This document shows positions 33,134 through 40,980 of a stretch of 64,000 nucleotides of DNA, in pieces. This DNA comes from Bacteroidota bacterium (lineage in GTDB: Bacteria > Bacteroidota > Bacteroidia > Chitinophagales > Chitinophagaceae): positions 80,180 through 144,179 of the forward strand of contig JAEYWX010000023.1 in the NCBI GenBank assembly GCA_023428755.1, in the 5' to 3' direction. A program made the translations under genes and the position numbers. The first letter of the stretch is position 1. Each line of letters starts with the position of its first letter. The notes beneath the pieces are model-generated. The model was given only the letters and a program-made list of their open reading frames with translations, made no database searches and was not told the origin of the DNA.

Positions 33134-34789
33134 CTACCGGATAAACGCCGGTAATTCATCAAACGATGCAGCTTCTGCATCTGTAAGCATCAGGTCTTTT
33201 GCTGCGAGGATCAGTGATTTGAAAGCAGTGTACAGTTCACGGTTGTAGTTGATGATGGTAGAAATTTCTGTTTCGCTCAGTTGTTCAATAGTTCCTTGCT
33301 TGTACAAATGGCTCAACTCGTCCGTATAGCCTTTTACAATGTTGCGATGAAGACCGATCAACGAAGAGGCTGCAGCAGTTTTGTGATCTGTTGCAAGCAG
33401 TTCGCTGATCGTTTTGATGAAATGATCCGTTCGGTTGCGGCTCTCTTCGTAGTAAGTAAATTTTTTATCGTTCGATGAGTTTTTGAGTAAGAGTGCATCC
33501 TGCCAGGCATCTTTTAAACTTTTGGCCGCATACATTCCATTGCGAACAGACGACATCAAATGTTCAAACTTTGCCGACTCCTCCTGTTGCATTTGGCCGG
33601 ATTGCATCTTTACATAAAACGAAAGAATATCGCCATGAATGTGTTTGATGAACTCATATTTTTCTTCGGGCGATTTTTTATAGAATTCATTCCCGTTCTT
33701 TTGTTCAGGACGCAGTTCAAAAATATGTTTTGTATAGCTGATGATGAGTTGCAGAAAATGATCCGTTTCTTTTTGCATCGCCTGCAATGCCAGTTCCGTT
33801 TCGGCCGGTTTTATTTTATGAATAAACATGGTTTCATCGCTGTTTTTTGTAAACCGGTTGGATAAAAATTGTCCGAACGGTTTTAAGAACGGGTAGAATA
33901 GAATAATGCTGATAATATTCACCAGGGTTTGAAATACCACCAATGCAAATACATTGCTTGTAACAGCAAGTGTATGGTTGATGAATAGTGCAAACGAGTT
34001 GAGAAAGAAAACCAGCAACAGCGAAATGATCAGGTTCATTAAAAAATTTCCCAGCGCTACTTGTTTTTTTGCGGGAATACCTTTGGCAGATGCCAGTAAC
34101 AGTTTAATCGTAGTGCCCACTTCGGCTCCTAATACAATTGCCATGGCCGGTTCCAGTTCAATGGCATTGACATGCAATGCCGCAAGTACCAATGCAATGG
34201 TAGCAGAGCTTGCCTGTATGAGTGCTGTAATGGCAATACCGATCAATAAAAATAATATCACCGGGTAAGCATTGAATTGGCTGAGATCGGTTTGCTGCAC
34301 CATTGATTCTACAGCCGTTTTCATAAAATTCAACCCAATAAATAAAAAGCTGAAACCAAAAAAGAATTTACTTACCTGGTACCACTTACTGTGTTTATTG
34401 AACAGCACCATGGCAATACCAGCCACACCCGTAGCTGGCAACGCAAAATTTTCGATATTAAATTCAAAACCAACAGTAGCAACGATCCAGATGGTAAACG
34501 TAGTGCCGATGTTGCTGCCCAGCATCATGGCCAGCCCGTTTTGCATTTGAATAATACCACTGCCAACAAATGCCAGCAACATCAGGTTTACAATACTGCT
34601 GCTTTGCAGTAAGGCAGTAACAACTGCACCTGCACCTATTGCTTTAAATGTGTGTTGCGTATGTTTTCGCAGAAATAATTTGAAAGGGCGGCCTGCCAGT
34701 TGCTGCAATGCTTCTTCCAGCAAATTCATTCCCAAAAGAAAAACAGCAACACCTGCCAGCATTTTCCAGATATCGAACGATGCTTCCAT
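33134..34789 (-). CDS. Na/Pi cotransporter family protein with PhoU-like tail
   Basis: 551 aa inner-membrane protein. Residues 1-310 contain two inverted Na/Pi-cotransporter repeats; the signature QSSS is seen as ALLQSSSIVNLMLLAFVGSG and ALIQASSATIALVL. Residues 340-550 are helical and PhoU-like. Sodium-driven phosphate movement is the family function; direction is unknown. No shared operator was found directly upstream; a terminator separates it from the thioredoxin gene. Confidence 0.9.
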   Translation of the reverse strand: MEASFDIWKMLAGVAVFLLGMNLLEEALQQLAGRPFKLFLRKHTQHTFKAIGAGAVVTALLQSSSIVNLMLLAFVGSGIIQMQNGLAMMLGSNIGTTFTIWIVATVGFEFNIENFALPATGVAGIAMVLFNKHSKWYQVSKFFFGFSFLFIGLNFMKTAVESMVQQTDLSQFNAYPVILFLLIGIAITALIQASSATIALVLAALHVNAIELEPAMAIVLGAEVGTTIKLLLASAKGIPAKKQVALGNFLMNLIISLLLVFFLNSFALFINHTLAVTSNVFALVVFQTLVNIISIILFYPFLKPFGQFLSNRFTKNSDETMFIHKIKPAETELALQAMQKETDHFLQLIISYTKHIFELRPEQKNGNEFYKKSPEEKYEFIKHIHGDILSFYVKMQSGQMQQEESAKFEHLMSSVRNGMYAAKSLKDAWQDALLLKNSSNDKKFTYYEESRNRTDHFIKTISELLATDHKTAAASSLIGLHRNIVKGYTDELSHLYKQGTIEQLSETEISTIINYNRELYTAFKSLILAAKDLMLTDAEAASFDELPAFIR

Positions 34790-34818
34790 GAACCGTCAAG
34801 ATAATACATATTCATTGC

Positions 34819-34844
34819 AAAAAAAGCCGGGCAGAAAGCCCGGC
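34819..34844 (-). terminator. Terminator after the thioredoxin gene
   Basis: Minus-strand GCCGGGC-TTTCT-GCCCGGC followed by TTTTTTT. Clear intrinsic terminator between the thioredoxin and Na/Pi transporter genes. Confidence 0.85.
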
Positions 34845-34869
34845 AATAACAACCTGGTTCGAAAGCAAT

Positions 34870-35169
34870 TCAGCTCATCACCGTATTCAGGTGCTGCATA
34901 ATTTCATGGGCAGGAACCACACCGCTTTTCCGCCAGATCACCTGGCCATCTTTAAAGATGATAAGGGTAGGTACTGCCTGCACGCTGTAGCGATGAGTAA
35001 AACCCGGATTCTTATCGATATCCATCTTCAGAACCGTCACACGGTCGCCCGCAGCTTGTTTTACCTGCTGCAGTACCGGCGTCATTAATTTGCATGGTCC
35101 ACACCATTCTGCAAAAAAATCAACTACAACCGGTTTACTTCCGTATATATGTGACTCAAAGTTGCTCAT
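34870..35169 (-). CDS. Thioredoxin
   Basis: 99 aa classical thioredoxin fold with active site WCGPCK (FAEWCGPCKLMTP) and cis-Pro region AVPTLIIFKDGQ. Cytoplasmic disulfide reductase. Its predicted -7 box, TAGCTTTG, ends only 4 bp before the ATG, so the mRNA may be almost leaderless. Shares a bidirectional operator with PNPOx paralogue 2. Confidence 0.94.
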   Translation of the reverse strand: MSNFESHIYGSKPVVVDFFAEWCGPCKLMTPVLQQVKQAAGDRVTVLKMDIDKNPGFTHRYSVQAVPTLIIFKDGQVIWRKSGVVPAHEIMQHLNTVMS

Positions 35170-35173
35170 GTAC

Positions 35174-35269
35174 CAAAGCTACTTTTTTATACAAGCGATT
35201 GAAATGAGAACAGTCAACCATGCGGTTGATGTTCATCAGCAAGCCTGCGTACCGGCATTGGTAACTTTA
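35174..35269. promoter_or_regulatory. Divergent regulon promoter: thioredoxin and PNPOx paralogue 2
   Basis: Two dyads, TGAG-AACA-GTCA (35205-35216) and TTGAT-GTTC-ATCAG (35226-35239), have centres 22 bp apart. On the minus side, 23 bp leads to TAGCTTTG (35174-35181, perfect). On the plus side, exactly 23 bp leads to TAACTTTA (35262-35269). Each gene thus has its own proximal dyad in a single symmetric operator. Confidence 0.85.
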
Positions 35270-35298
35270 ACGATTCATTCATCTCTTAACGGTTAGCT

Positions 35299-35748
35299 AT
35301 GCTTGGACAACTCAACGAACAACAAATGAACAACCTGCTCGGCAGCCAGGTTGTTGGCAGACTTGCCTGCACCGATTCAACACAGCCTTATCTTGTACCC
35401 GTTACCTATGCGTTTGACGGGCATTATATTTACGGGCAAACAAATGAAGGGATGAAGTTGAATTTGCTGCGTAACAATCCCAACGTTTGTTTTGAAGTAG
35501 ATGCTATGACCAATATGGCCAACTGGCAAAGTGTGATTGTACGTGGCACATTTGAAGAATTGAAAGAGAAGGATGCAGAAAATGCACGTACAATTTTAAA
35601 GAACCGTGTGTTTCCGATGATGACGAGTGCAACCATTGATGGTGAACAACACGAAGTGGAAACAGAGCTCGACGATAGCCACCGCATAAAACATGTGATG
35701 TACCGTATAGTGATCAAAGAAAAAACAGGACGGTTTGAAAAAAGATAA
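35299..35748 (+). CDS. Pyridoxamine 5'-phosphate oxidase-like FMN-binding protein (paralogue 2)
   Basis: 149 aa paralogue of the protein at 32590, with the same MLGxL start, VGRLACTDSTQPYLVPVTYAFDG barrel strand, GMKLNLLRNNPNVCFEVD and NWQSVIVRGTFEEL motifs. Flavin-binding; substrate unknown. Probably co-transcribed with the PLD gene 17 bp downstream. Confidence 0.88.
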   Translation: MLGQLNEQQMNNLLGSQVVGRLACTDSTQPYLVPVTYAFDGHYIYGQTNEGMKLNLLRNNPNVCFEVDAMTNMANWQSVIVRGTFEELKEKDAENARTILKNRVFPMMTSATIDGEQHEVETELDDSHRIKHVMYRIVIKEKTGRFEKR

Positions 35749-35765
35749 ATGTTAACTTGGTCTGC

Positions 35766-36947
35766 ATGTCGGCAGGCAAAGAACTTTTTATTTCCTCAGC
35801 ATACAGCAGCCATAACCAGGTGCAGTTGGTTCGTGGCGGGCACGATTATTTTCAAGTGCTCTTCCGCATGGTGGAAGAAGCAAAATTCAGCATTCATTTA
35901 CAGATCTACATTTTTGAAAACGATGAAACCGGCATTGCGGTTGCTGATGCATTGATGAAAGCGGCCAAACGTGGTGTGCAGGTGTACCTGCTGCTGGATG
36001 GCTATGCATCACAACACTTGCCTGATGAATTTATTGCCACATTAAAAGCAAACGGTGTACAGTTCCGTTGGTTTGAACCGGTTTTCAGAAGCCGGTATTT
36101 TTATTTTGGGCGAAGGATGCATCATAAAATTTTGGTGACCGATGCGCTGCACAGTTTAATAGGTGGTGTAAATATTTCCAATCGTTACAATGATATGCCC
36201 GGGCAAACAGCATGGCTCGATTGGGCTTTGTACAGCAAAGGTGAAGTAAGCGCAGAGCTCTATAATCTTTGCGTGGATGTTTGGAATAAAGCGGGCTGGG
36301 GCAAAAAGAAAAACCAGTTGTTGAAAACAGAAGCATCTATTCATTTGCATGGTGAGGAATGCCTGGTGCGGGTGCGAAGAAATGATTGGGTGCGACGGAA
36401 AAATCAAATCAGCCGGAGTTACCTGGAGATGTTCCGGAAAGCGGAGTCGCATATCACTATCATGTCGAGTTATTTTTTGCCGGGCCGTGCGTTTCGCAGA
36501 AATATGGCGCAGGCGGCAAAGCGTGGCGTAAAAATAAAAGTGATTGCAGCCGGTACAAGCGATATCGCTTTGGCCAAACATGCTGAACGGTATCTCTATC
36601 GCCGCATGTTGAAATTAAAGATTCAGTTATACGAATATCAACCCAATGTATTGCATGGAAAGCTCAGTACTTATGACAGCAAGTTTGTAACTGTAGGTTC
36701 GTACAATGTAAACAACCTGAGCGCTTATGCCAGTATTGAACTGAACCTGGATATACAAAATAATCCGTTTGCAGAAAAGGTAGAGAAAACACTGGAAGAA
36801 ATTATGGAGCAGGATTGTATCCTCATCACTGAAAAGGAATTTGAAAAACACAACACACTCATCAAACGCATCTGGCAACGCATCTGTTACGAGATCATCC
36901 GGTTTTTATTTTTTCTGTTCACCTTTTATTTTCGGCAGAGAAGCTAG
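35766..36947 (+). CDS. Phospholipase D-like protein, cardiolipin synthase type
   Basis: 393 aa with two PLD motifs: HHKILVTDALHSLIGGVNIS (H-x-K-x4-D) and LHGKLSTYDSKFVTVGSYNVNN (H-x-K-x4-D). No N-terminal transmembrane helices, so of the ClsB/YbhO kind rather than ClsA. A C-terminal hydrophobic stretch (IIRFLFFLFTFYF) may dock at the membrane. The open frame starts at TTG 35757; ATG 35766 is preferred. Likely forms cardiolipin or a related phospholipid during the stress response. Confidence 0.9.
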   Translation: MSAGKELFISSAYSSHNQVQLVRGGHDYFQVLFRMVEEAKFSIHLQIYIFENDETGIAVADALMKAAKRGVQVYLLLDGYASQHLPDEFIATLKANGVQFRWFEPVFRSRYFYFGRRMHHKILVTDALHSLIGGVNISNRYNDMPGQTAWLDWALYSKGEVSAELYNLCVDVWNKAGWGKKKNQLLKTEASIHLHGEECLVRVRRNDWVRRKNQISRSYLEMFRKAESHITIMSSYFLPGRAFRRNMAQAAKRGVKIKVIAAGTSDIALAKHAERYLYRRMLKLKIQLYEYQPNVLHGKLSTYDSKFVTVGSYNVNNLSAYASIELNLDIQNNPFAEKVEKTLEEIMEQDCILITEKEFEKHNTLIKRIWQRICYEIIRFLFFLFTFYFRQRS

Positions 36948-36966
36948 GGGAGAAGCAGAGAGCGGT

Positions 36967-37140
36967 GAGCTACGAGCTACGAGCCAATACCAGACCATGG
37001 ACGATAGACGACAGACCACCATAGTACTACAGTTTGGTTCTTACAACTAACAATTTATAACTGCTGCAAGACCACTGACCACGTACGATAGACCACCACT
37101 GAACCAGAGTCCGGTCCTTACAACTCATAACTCATAACTT
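36967..37140. repeat. Mixed heptameric arrays (GAGCTAC, GACCAYN, CATAACT)
   Basis: The spacer between the convergent PLD and metal-dependent hydrolase genes is built from three 7-nt word families. GAGCTAC is doubled (36967-36980). GACCATG-GACGATA-GACGACA-GACCACC (36993-37020) recurs as GACCACT-GACCACG-TACGATA-GACCACC (37070-37097). TACAACT-CATAACT-CATAACT is at 37119-37139. No ORF. Confidence 0.7.
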
Positions 37141-37147
37141 CTTCTCA

Positions 37148-38161
37148 TCACTCATTCCCCCTGATCCTCTTCAGCAAGTTCAACACTTCCTGTTTGTTCC
37201 AGCCCATGAGGCGACCACGTTGTACGACCAGTTCATTTTCTTCGGGGTGTTGCAGGTAATAGTGAAATACAAATTTCTGCCGTGGATTTCGCCAGCCAAG
37301 TATCTGTCCAAAACGAAGATCATTAAAGATCAACGTATCATTCCATTGCTCAACAGTATAAAAGCCTTGTGAAAAACGCTTGAGTTTTTGCAGGTCTTCG
37401 TGATCATCAACCGGTTTCAATAATGAATCGTTGCGTGGAAAAAATGCAAAATCCATTCCCGGATTTTTGTCGAAGATGGAACGGAAGCCTACGTAATACC
37501 CATCATCGTTACCGGCCACCACATACCACAACCAATTGTTGAGTGGAGTAGGGGTGGTAAAATAACGTTGGTGCGGAATCTGCTGCTTCGCAAAAATTTG
37601 TTTTACTTCTTTATCAATCGACAGTTTATTGTAACTGCAATAAGCGAGGTAAAGAAAGGGAAGGAAAATTCCCAGCTTCCATATTAATGGACGAAGCGGA
37701 TGTAACTTATGCATGATCACTAAAGCAACAAATGCAATACCCGGCCAGATTGAAAAGAATATATCGGCCACATACAATGTATTAAACGAAAAGCGAACAT
37801 TGCTGAACGGAACCAGCCAACCAACACCATAATTATTGAAGCCATCAAGGAACAGGTGCATCAACACTTCCACAGCAAAAAAAAGTATCCACTTTTTAGA
37901 ACTGATATTATGCGGCCGGTGAATTTTTTCTGCCGTCATAGCCATAATGGGTACAATTAAAATGGCAAACAGAATGGAATGTGTAAAGCCACGATGTGCA
38001 AGCAGATCATCGGCAGTGCCCATCCAGAATGAAGCTGCAAAGTCAATATCGGGAATGCTCTGCGCCAAAGCACCCCACAGCATTGCCTTTTTACCAAAGC
38101 CTTTTTCAAAAAAAGCTTCGCCAATACAGGCACCTAATGCAATATGTGTAATTGAATCCAT
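37148..38161 (-). CDS. Membrane-bound metal-dependent hydrolase, YdjM-like
   Basis: 337 aa with about five transmembrane helices and the DUF457/YdjM signature: MDSITHIALGACIGEA at the N-terminus, PDIDFAASFW, and HRGFTHSIL, whose His/Asp residues are predicted to bind metal. The C-terminal 130 residues are a soluble domain specific to Bacteroidota homologues. Substrate unknown; the family is suspected to act on membrane lipids. No shared operator was seen upstream. Confidence 0.85.
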   Translation of the reverse strand: MDSITHIALGACIGEAFFEKGFGKKAMLWGALAQSIPDIDFAASFWMGTADDLLAHRGFTHSILFAILIVPIMAMTAEKIHRPHNISSKKWILFFAVEVLMHLFLDGFNNYGVGWLVPFSNVRFSFNTLYVADIFFSIWPGIAFVALVIMHKLHPLRPLIWKLGIFLPFLYLAYCSYNKLSIDKEVKQIFAKQQIPHQRYFTTPTPLNNWLWYVVAGNDDGYYVGFRSIFDKNPGMDFAFFPRNDSLLKPVDDHEDLQKLKRFSQGFYTVEQWNDTLIFNDLRFGQILGWRNPRQKFVFHYYLQHPEENELVVQRGRLMGWNKQEVLNLLKRIRGNE

Positions 38162-38169
38162 ACTCCTGA

Positions 38170-39260
38170 TTATGCTGTGAAAGTAAACTGAATGTTGGTA
38201 ATTTCAAGTTCAAGCCATGCAAAATCTCCGTCCTTCAGTTTCCATGTTACATTATTCTTAACCGGAATACGTATACCGTCAATTGTTTTATAATCGATAC
38301 AGATAACCTGCCACTTTTCTAAAGTTGATACATTGTTGTTGATATAGTAACGATCTGCTTCAAATTTTTCAAGATCACCGTTATGATGAAAGTAAAGATA
38401 CCCGATGCTTTTACACCTTCATAGTCCATCGTTGCTTTTGCACTGCGTTCATCAATTGCTTCCCATTGAATGTATTTGTTGAGTGCAGCAGAAGGAAACC
38501 AGCAGGTTTCTGCAAGGAATCGTACCAAAGTGCCCTGATCTGTTTTCGGACCCTTGCTATCAGCAACTGTAAAAAGTCCATAGGTTTTGATCAGCATATG
38601 ACCTTTGCCCTTTTCGTATTTATCCCGGCCATTGATAAAAAGGAAGGAAGACGGTTGAATCGTTGTATTCCACAAAAACGCCGGTTGATCGGTTGTAAAA
38701 TATTGTTCTGCTGTAAAGGGGATCCACTTACCATCCGGTTTATTTCTCATTTCACCTTTCTGTTGCAAATACACCCGTTGAATTGGTGAACTACCAACCA
38801 CGCCACTTACACGTAGCCATTTCTGCACAACAGGTGGTAAGGAATGAAGATGTTCATTTGTAATAATGGAATTGACTGAATTGAGCGGTTGAGAAAGAAG
38901 TTCACTTGCTTCTTTCCTGTACATGCGGTTAAATTTCCAGTCAGCAATGGAAGGAATTGCGGCCAGTAGAATAAAGATATTGATAACAGTTCCCAACTTC
39001 GCATCTTTCCAATACCATATGATCAAAAGCTGTGAAATGAAAACAGCCAATAGTGCAAACAAAGCCCAGTTCTCTTTTTTCATGATATAGTAAACAGTAG
39101 CTGCAATAAAAATGATTGCTGCAAACAACCAGAGCATACCGGTTAGCTTTGAAATGTATTTTGTGAGTGTCGGGAGTTTACTCATGCCAAACCCATTGCT
39201 AAAACCCATGAGATGGATAAGGCCATGCGCCAACATGAGAAAAGCAAAGATGTATTTCAT
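38170..39260 (-). pseudogene. DUF6544-like membrane protein gene with a frameshift
   Basis: The frame from 39260 encodes three N-terminal transmembrane helices and a soluble domain (QKWLRVSGVVGSSPIQRVYLQQKGEMR, AETCWFPSAAL, WEAIDERSAKATMDYEGVKASG) that fits DUF6544/DUF6920. At the GGG run 38401-38403 it leaves the family. The +1 frame continues with YLYFHHNGDLEKFEADRYY, then EKWQV and GIRIPVKNNVTWKL, to the stop at 38170, exactly the expected C-terminus. One added G restores a protein of about 363 aa. As read, the product ends early at 38319. A real lesion or an assembly indel. Confidence 0.7.
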
Positions 39261-39430
39261 GCGGTGGGTAGTTTTATGTTGCGCTTTTTCAATTCTTCTT
39301 TGAGTTTATCGGGCATTTCTCTGCACGCACAATGCTTTGTATGCTCAAGATGCCAGGCAATACGTTGATCCAGCGTTGGATTTTTAGGCATCGGATGTTG
39401 TAAATGCCACTCTTTGTTGAGCTTCTTCAT
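39257..39430 (-). CDS. Small conserved protein of unknown function
   Basis: 57 aa: MKKLNKEWHLQHPMPKN, then LDQRIAWHLEHTKHCACREM and KLKEELKKRNIKL. Its stop overlaps the start of the DUF6544-like gene by 4 bp (ATGA), a coupled pair. The His/Cys spacing (H-x3-H-x2-H-C-x-C) could bind a metal. ATG 39430 is chosen; an in-frame ATG at 39451 adds seven residues. Function not known. Confidence 0.7.
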   Translation of the reverse strand: MKKLNKEWHLQHPMPKNPTLDQRIAWHLEHTKHCACREMPDKLKEELKKRNIKLPTA

Positions 39431-39499
39431 ACAAATGAGTTTAACATCCAACTTGTATAAATTGGATGTGTAATGAATGAGAAACCGATTCTGGTTTTC

Positions 39500-39712
39500 C
39501 TACGCTTGCTTTTTTGCAGGGCAGCTGCTGATGCCAAAAATTGTGTATAACGGGCAAAAGCTTACTAAACTTGTAAGAATGAAAACTGCTGCCACTACCA
39601 ATGCCACAATACCCCAGGTGCCGGTAAGAATGTTTTGAAACCAAAGCAAGGCAAGTATACCTGCTATGCAAAGACGAATAATTCTGTCGGCATTACCCAT
39701 GTTCTTTTTCAT
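39500..39712 (-). CDS. DUF2892 inner-membrane protein (YgaP-like)
   Basis: 70 aa: MGNADRIIRLCIAGILALLWF and VALVVAAVFILTSLVSFCPLYTIFGIS are the two helices of the DUF2892 module that also terminates the rhodanese YgaP. A Cys in FCPLY and another in SSCPAKK are conserved. The open frame extends to 39805, but the extra residues lack family similarity and overlap the operator, so ATG 39712 is used. A good dyad lies 94 bp upstream. Confidence 0.85.
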   Translation of the reverse strand: MKKNMGNADRIIRLCIAGILALLWFQNILTGTWGIVALVVAAVFILTSLVSFCPLYTIFGISSCPAKKQA

Positions 39713-39783
39713 GACGTTTTGATTTTGTGATGAACGATGTTGATGATAGAGCACAAGTTGTAAAAACAATCCAGCTTTGTGAA

Positions 39784-39817
39784 TGATGTGCAAGGCGGCG
39801 ATCACTGATCTTGATCA
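39784..39817 (-). promoter_or_regulatory. Regulon operator (weaker): DUF2892 gene
   Basis: CTGAT-CTTG-ATCAT (39805-39818) is a strong dyad. 22 bp away is TGAT-GTGC-AAGG (39784-39795) with one good half. The sequence GTGAATGATGTGC at this position recurs in the universal stress protein operator (40753-40763). The -7 candidate at 23 bp (CAACTTGT) is poor. Confidence 0.5.
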
Positions 39818-39828
39818 TATAAAAGAGA

Positions 39829-39850
39829 GGGGCCGATGGATATCGGCCCC
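39829..39850 (-). terminator. Terminator after the universal stress protein gene
   Basis: GGGGCCGAT-GGAT-ATCGGCCCC stem; on the minus strand it is followed by TCTCTTTTAT. It separates the usp and DUF2892 transcripts. Confidence 0.7.
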
Positions 39851-39883
39851 GAAACAATCACCAACCAAATTGCTATCTATCTG

Positions 39884-40705
39884 TTATCTGTGTGCAATAA
39901 ATACGGGTAGTTTATGTTCTGCAATCACATCTTTGATCAGGCTTTTGCGGATCAGTTGTGAAATAGCAGAACGGCCAAATGCACCTGATACCAACACGGC
40001 ACTCTCAAGGTTATTCATCCAGGTGCTGAAATATTTTTCCGGGCTCATGTCCAGCTTCATCAACGTTAAATCACTGAAATGCCGGGCTACGAGTTCTTCA
40101 ATATTTACCTGCTGTGGAAACTCATTCTTGCCATCTTCCTGCACGTACACCAGTAGCGTTGGGTTCTTCGTTAATTCAGGAAACAGGTAAGCGAATTGTT
40201 TAATGGCATACACGGATGATTCACTTCCATCGTAACAAAGAATATTTGTTTTCGGGAAATCGTAATTTTCCGGCACCACAATTACAGGGCATTCTGATTT
40301 ATGTAAAATATCCTGCAGGTATTCATTCAGCTTTCCGCCCAGGTTTTCATAAAACACTTCACTGCCAATAATCAGCACATCTGCAAATCTTGTTTCAGCT
40401 TTCAACTCAGGCAGTGCAAAATCATATAAGTCTTCATGTACACGATACTCCATGCCGTTTTTGCGGCAAAGTGTTTCAAATTTTTCCATGTTCTCTTTGA
40501 TCACTTCTGTATCACGTTCTTCTACAAGGGGTACAAACATGGGACCGCTCATGCCATCGGCATAACTCCATAAATTGGCTGCCTGTGCCTGTGGCAAAAA
40601 GGCACCGGTTACTAAAGCAGGTTCCAACTCATTCAGTTGACGGGCAAATTGAAACGCACCGTTTGAAAAATGAGTTCCGTCGAATGCCAGCAGAATCTTT
40701 TTCAT
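39884..40705 (-). CDS. Tandem-domain universal stress protein
   Basis: 273 aa, two Usp domains in series. Domain 1 begins MKKILLAFDGTHFSNGA; domain 2 begins KTNILCYDGSESSVYAIKQFAYLF and ends VSGAFGRSAISQLIRKSLIKDVIAEHKLPVFIAHR, where the G-x2-G-x9-G(S/T) ATP motif is partly degenerate. Cytoplasmic. Universal stress proteins are core members of hypoxia regulons. Operator and -7 (GATCTTTA) fit the shared layout. Confidence 0.92.
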   Translation of the reverse strand: MKKILLAFDGTHFSNGAFQFARQLNELEPALVTGAFLPQAQAANLWSYADGMSGPMFVPLVEERDTEVIKENMEKFETLCRKNGMEYRVHEDLYDFALPELKAETRFADVLIIGSEVFYENLGGKLNEYLQDILHKSECPVIVVPENYDFPKTNILCYDGSESSVYAIKQFAYLFPELTKNPTLLVYVQEDGKNEFPQQVNIEELVARHFSDLTLMKLDMSPEKYFSTWMNNLESAVLVSGAFGRSAISQLIRKSLIKDVIAEHKLPVFIAHR

Positions 40706-40724
40706 GATGAATGATTTTGTAGGT

Positions 40725-40789
40725 TAAAGATCAATGAAATGAGGTTGATAGTGAATGATGTGCGGTAGCCGGTTGGCTGATTGGCATCA
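40725..40789 (-). promoter_or_regulatory. Regulon promoter: universal stress protein
   Basis: Dyads TGAT-TGGC-ATCA (40778-40789) and TGAT-GTGC-GGTA (40756-40767, one half degenerate), centres 22 bp apart. 23 bp to GATCTTTA (40725-40732, minus strand). Proximal dyad 50 bp from the ATG. Confidence 0.72.
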
Positions 40790-40896
40790 CTATCATTTTT
40801 TTTTTAATATAATGGGTGCCGCTTTCATTCTGGTACACCTCCACAAACTACTTGACAGTTGCGTGTACTGCCGAAATAACCGGCAGTGATTGTACA

Positions 40897-40961
40897 TGAG
40901 TAGCATCAAAGATTCCTGTGATGGCTGTCATATATTTTGATGCTGAAATAAAATAGCTTTC
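40897..40961 (+). promoter_or_regulatory. Regulon promoter: BaeRF3-like gene
   Basis: Dyads TGAG-TAGC-ATCA (40897-40908) and TGAT-GGCT-GTCA (40919-40930), centres 22 bp apart. 23 bp to TAGCTTTC (40954-40961). Proximal dyad 50 bp from the ATG. Here the geometry is seen on the plus strand. Confidence 0.82.
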
Positions 40962-40980
40962 ATCAATAAAATCAAACGAT

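Noticed and set aside
34789..34870. Regulon operator before the Na/Pi transporter
   Set aside because: TGAACCGTCA has only 10 bp and no partner at 22 bp; the spacer is occupied by a terminator.
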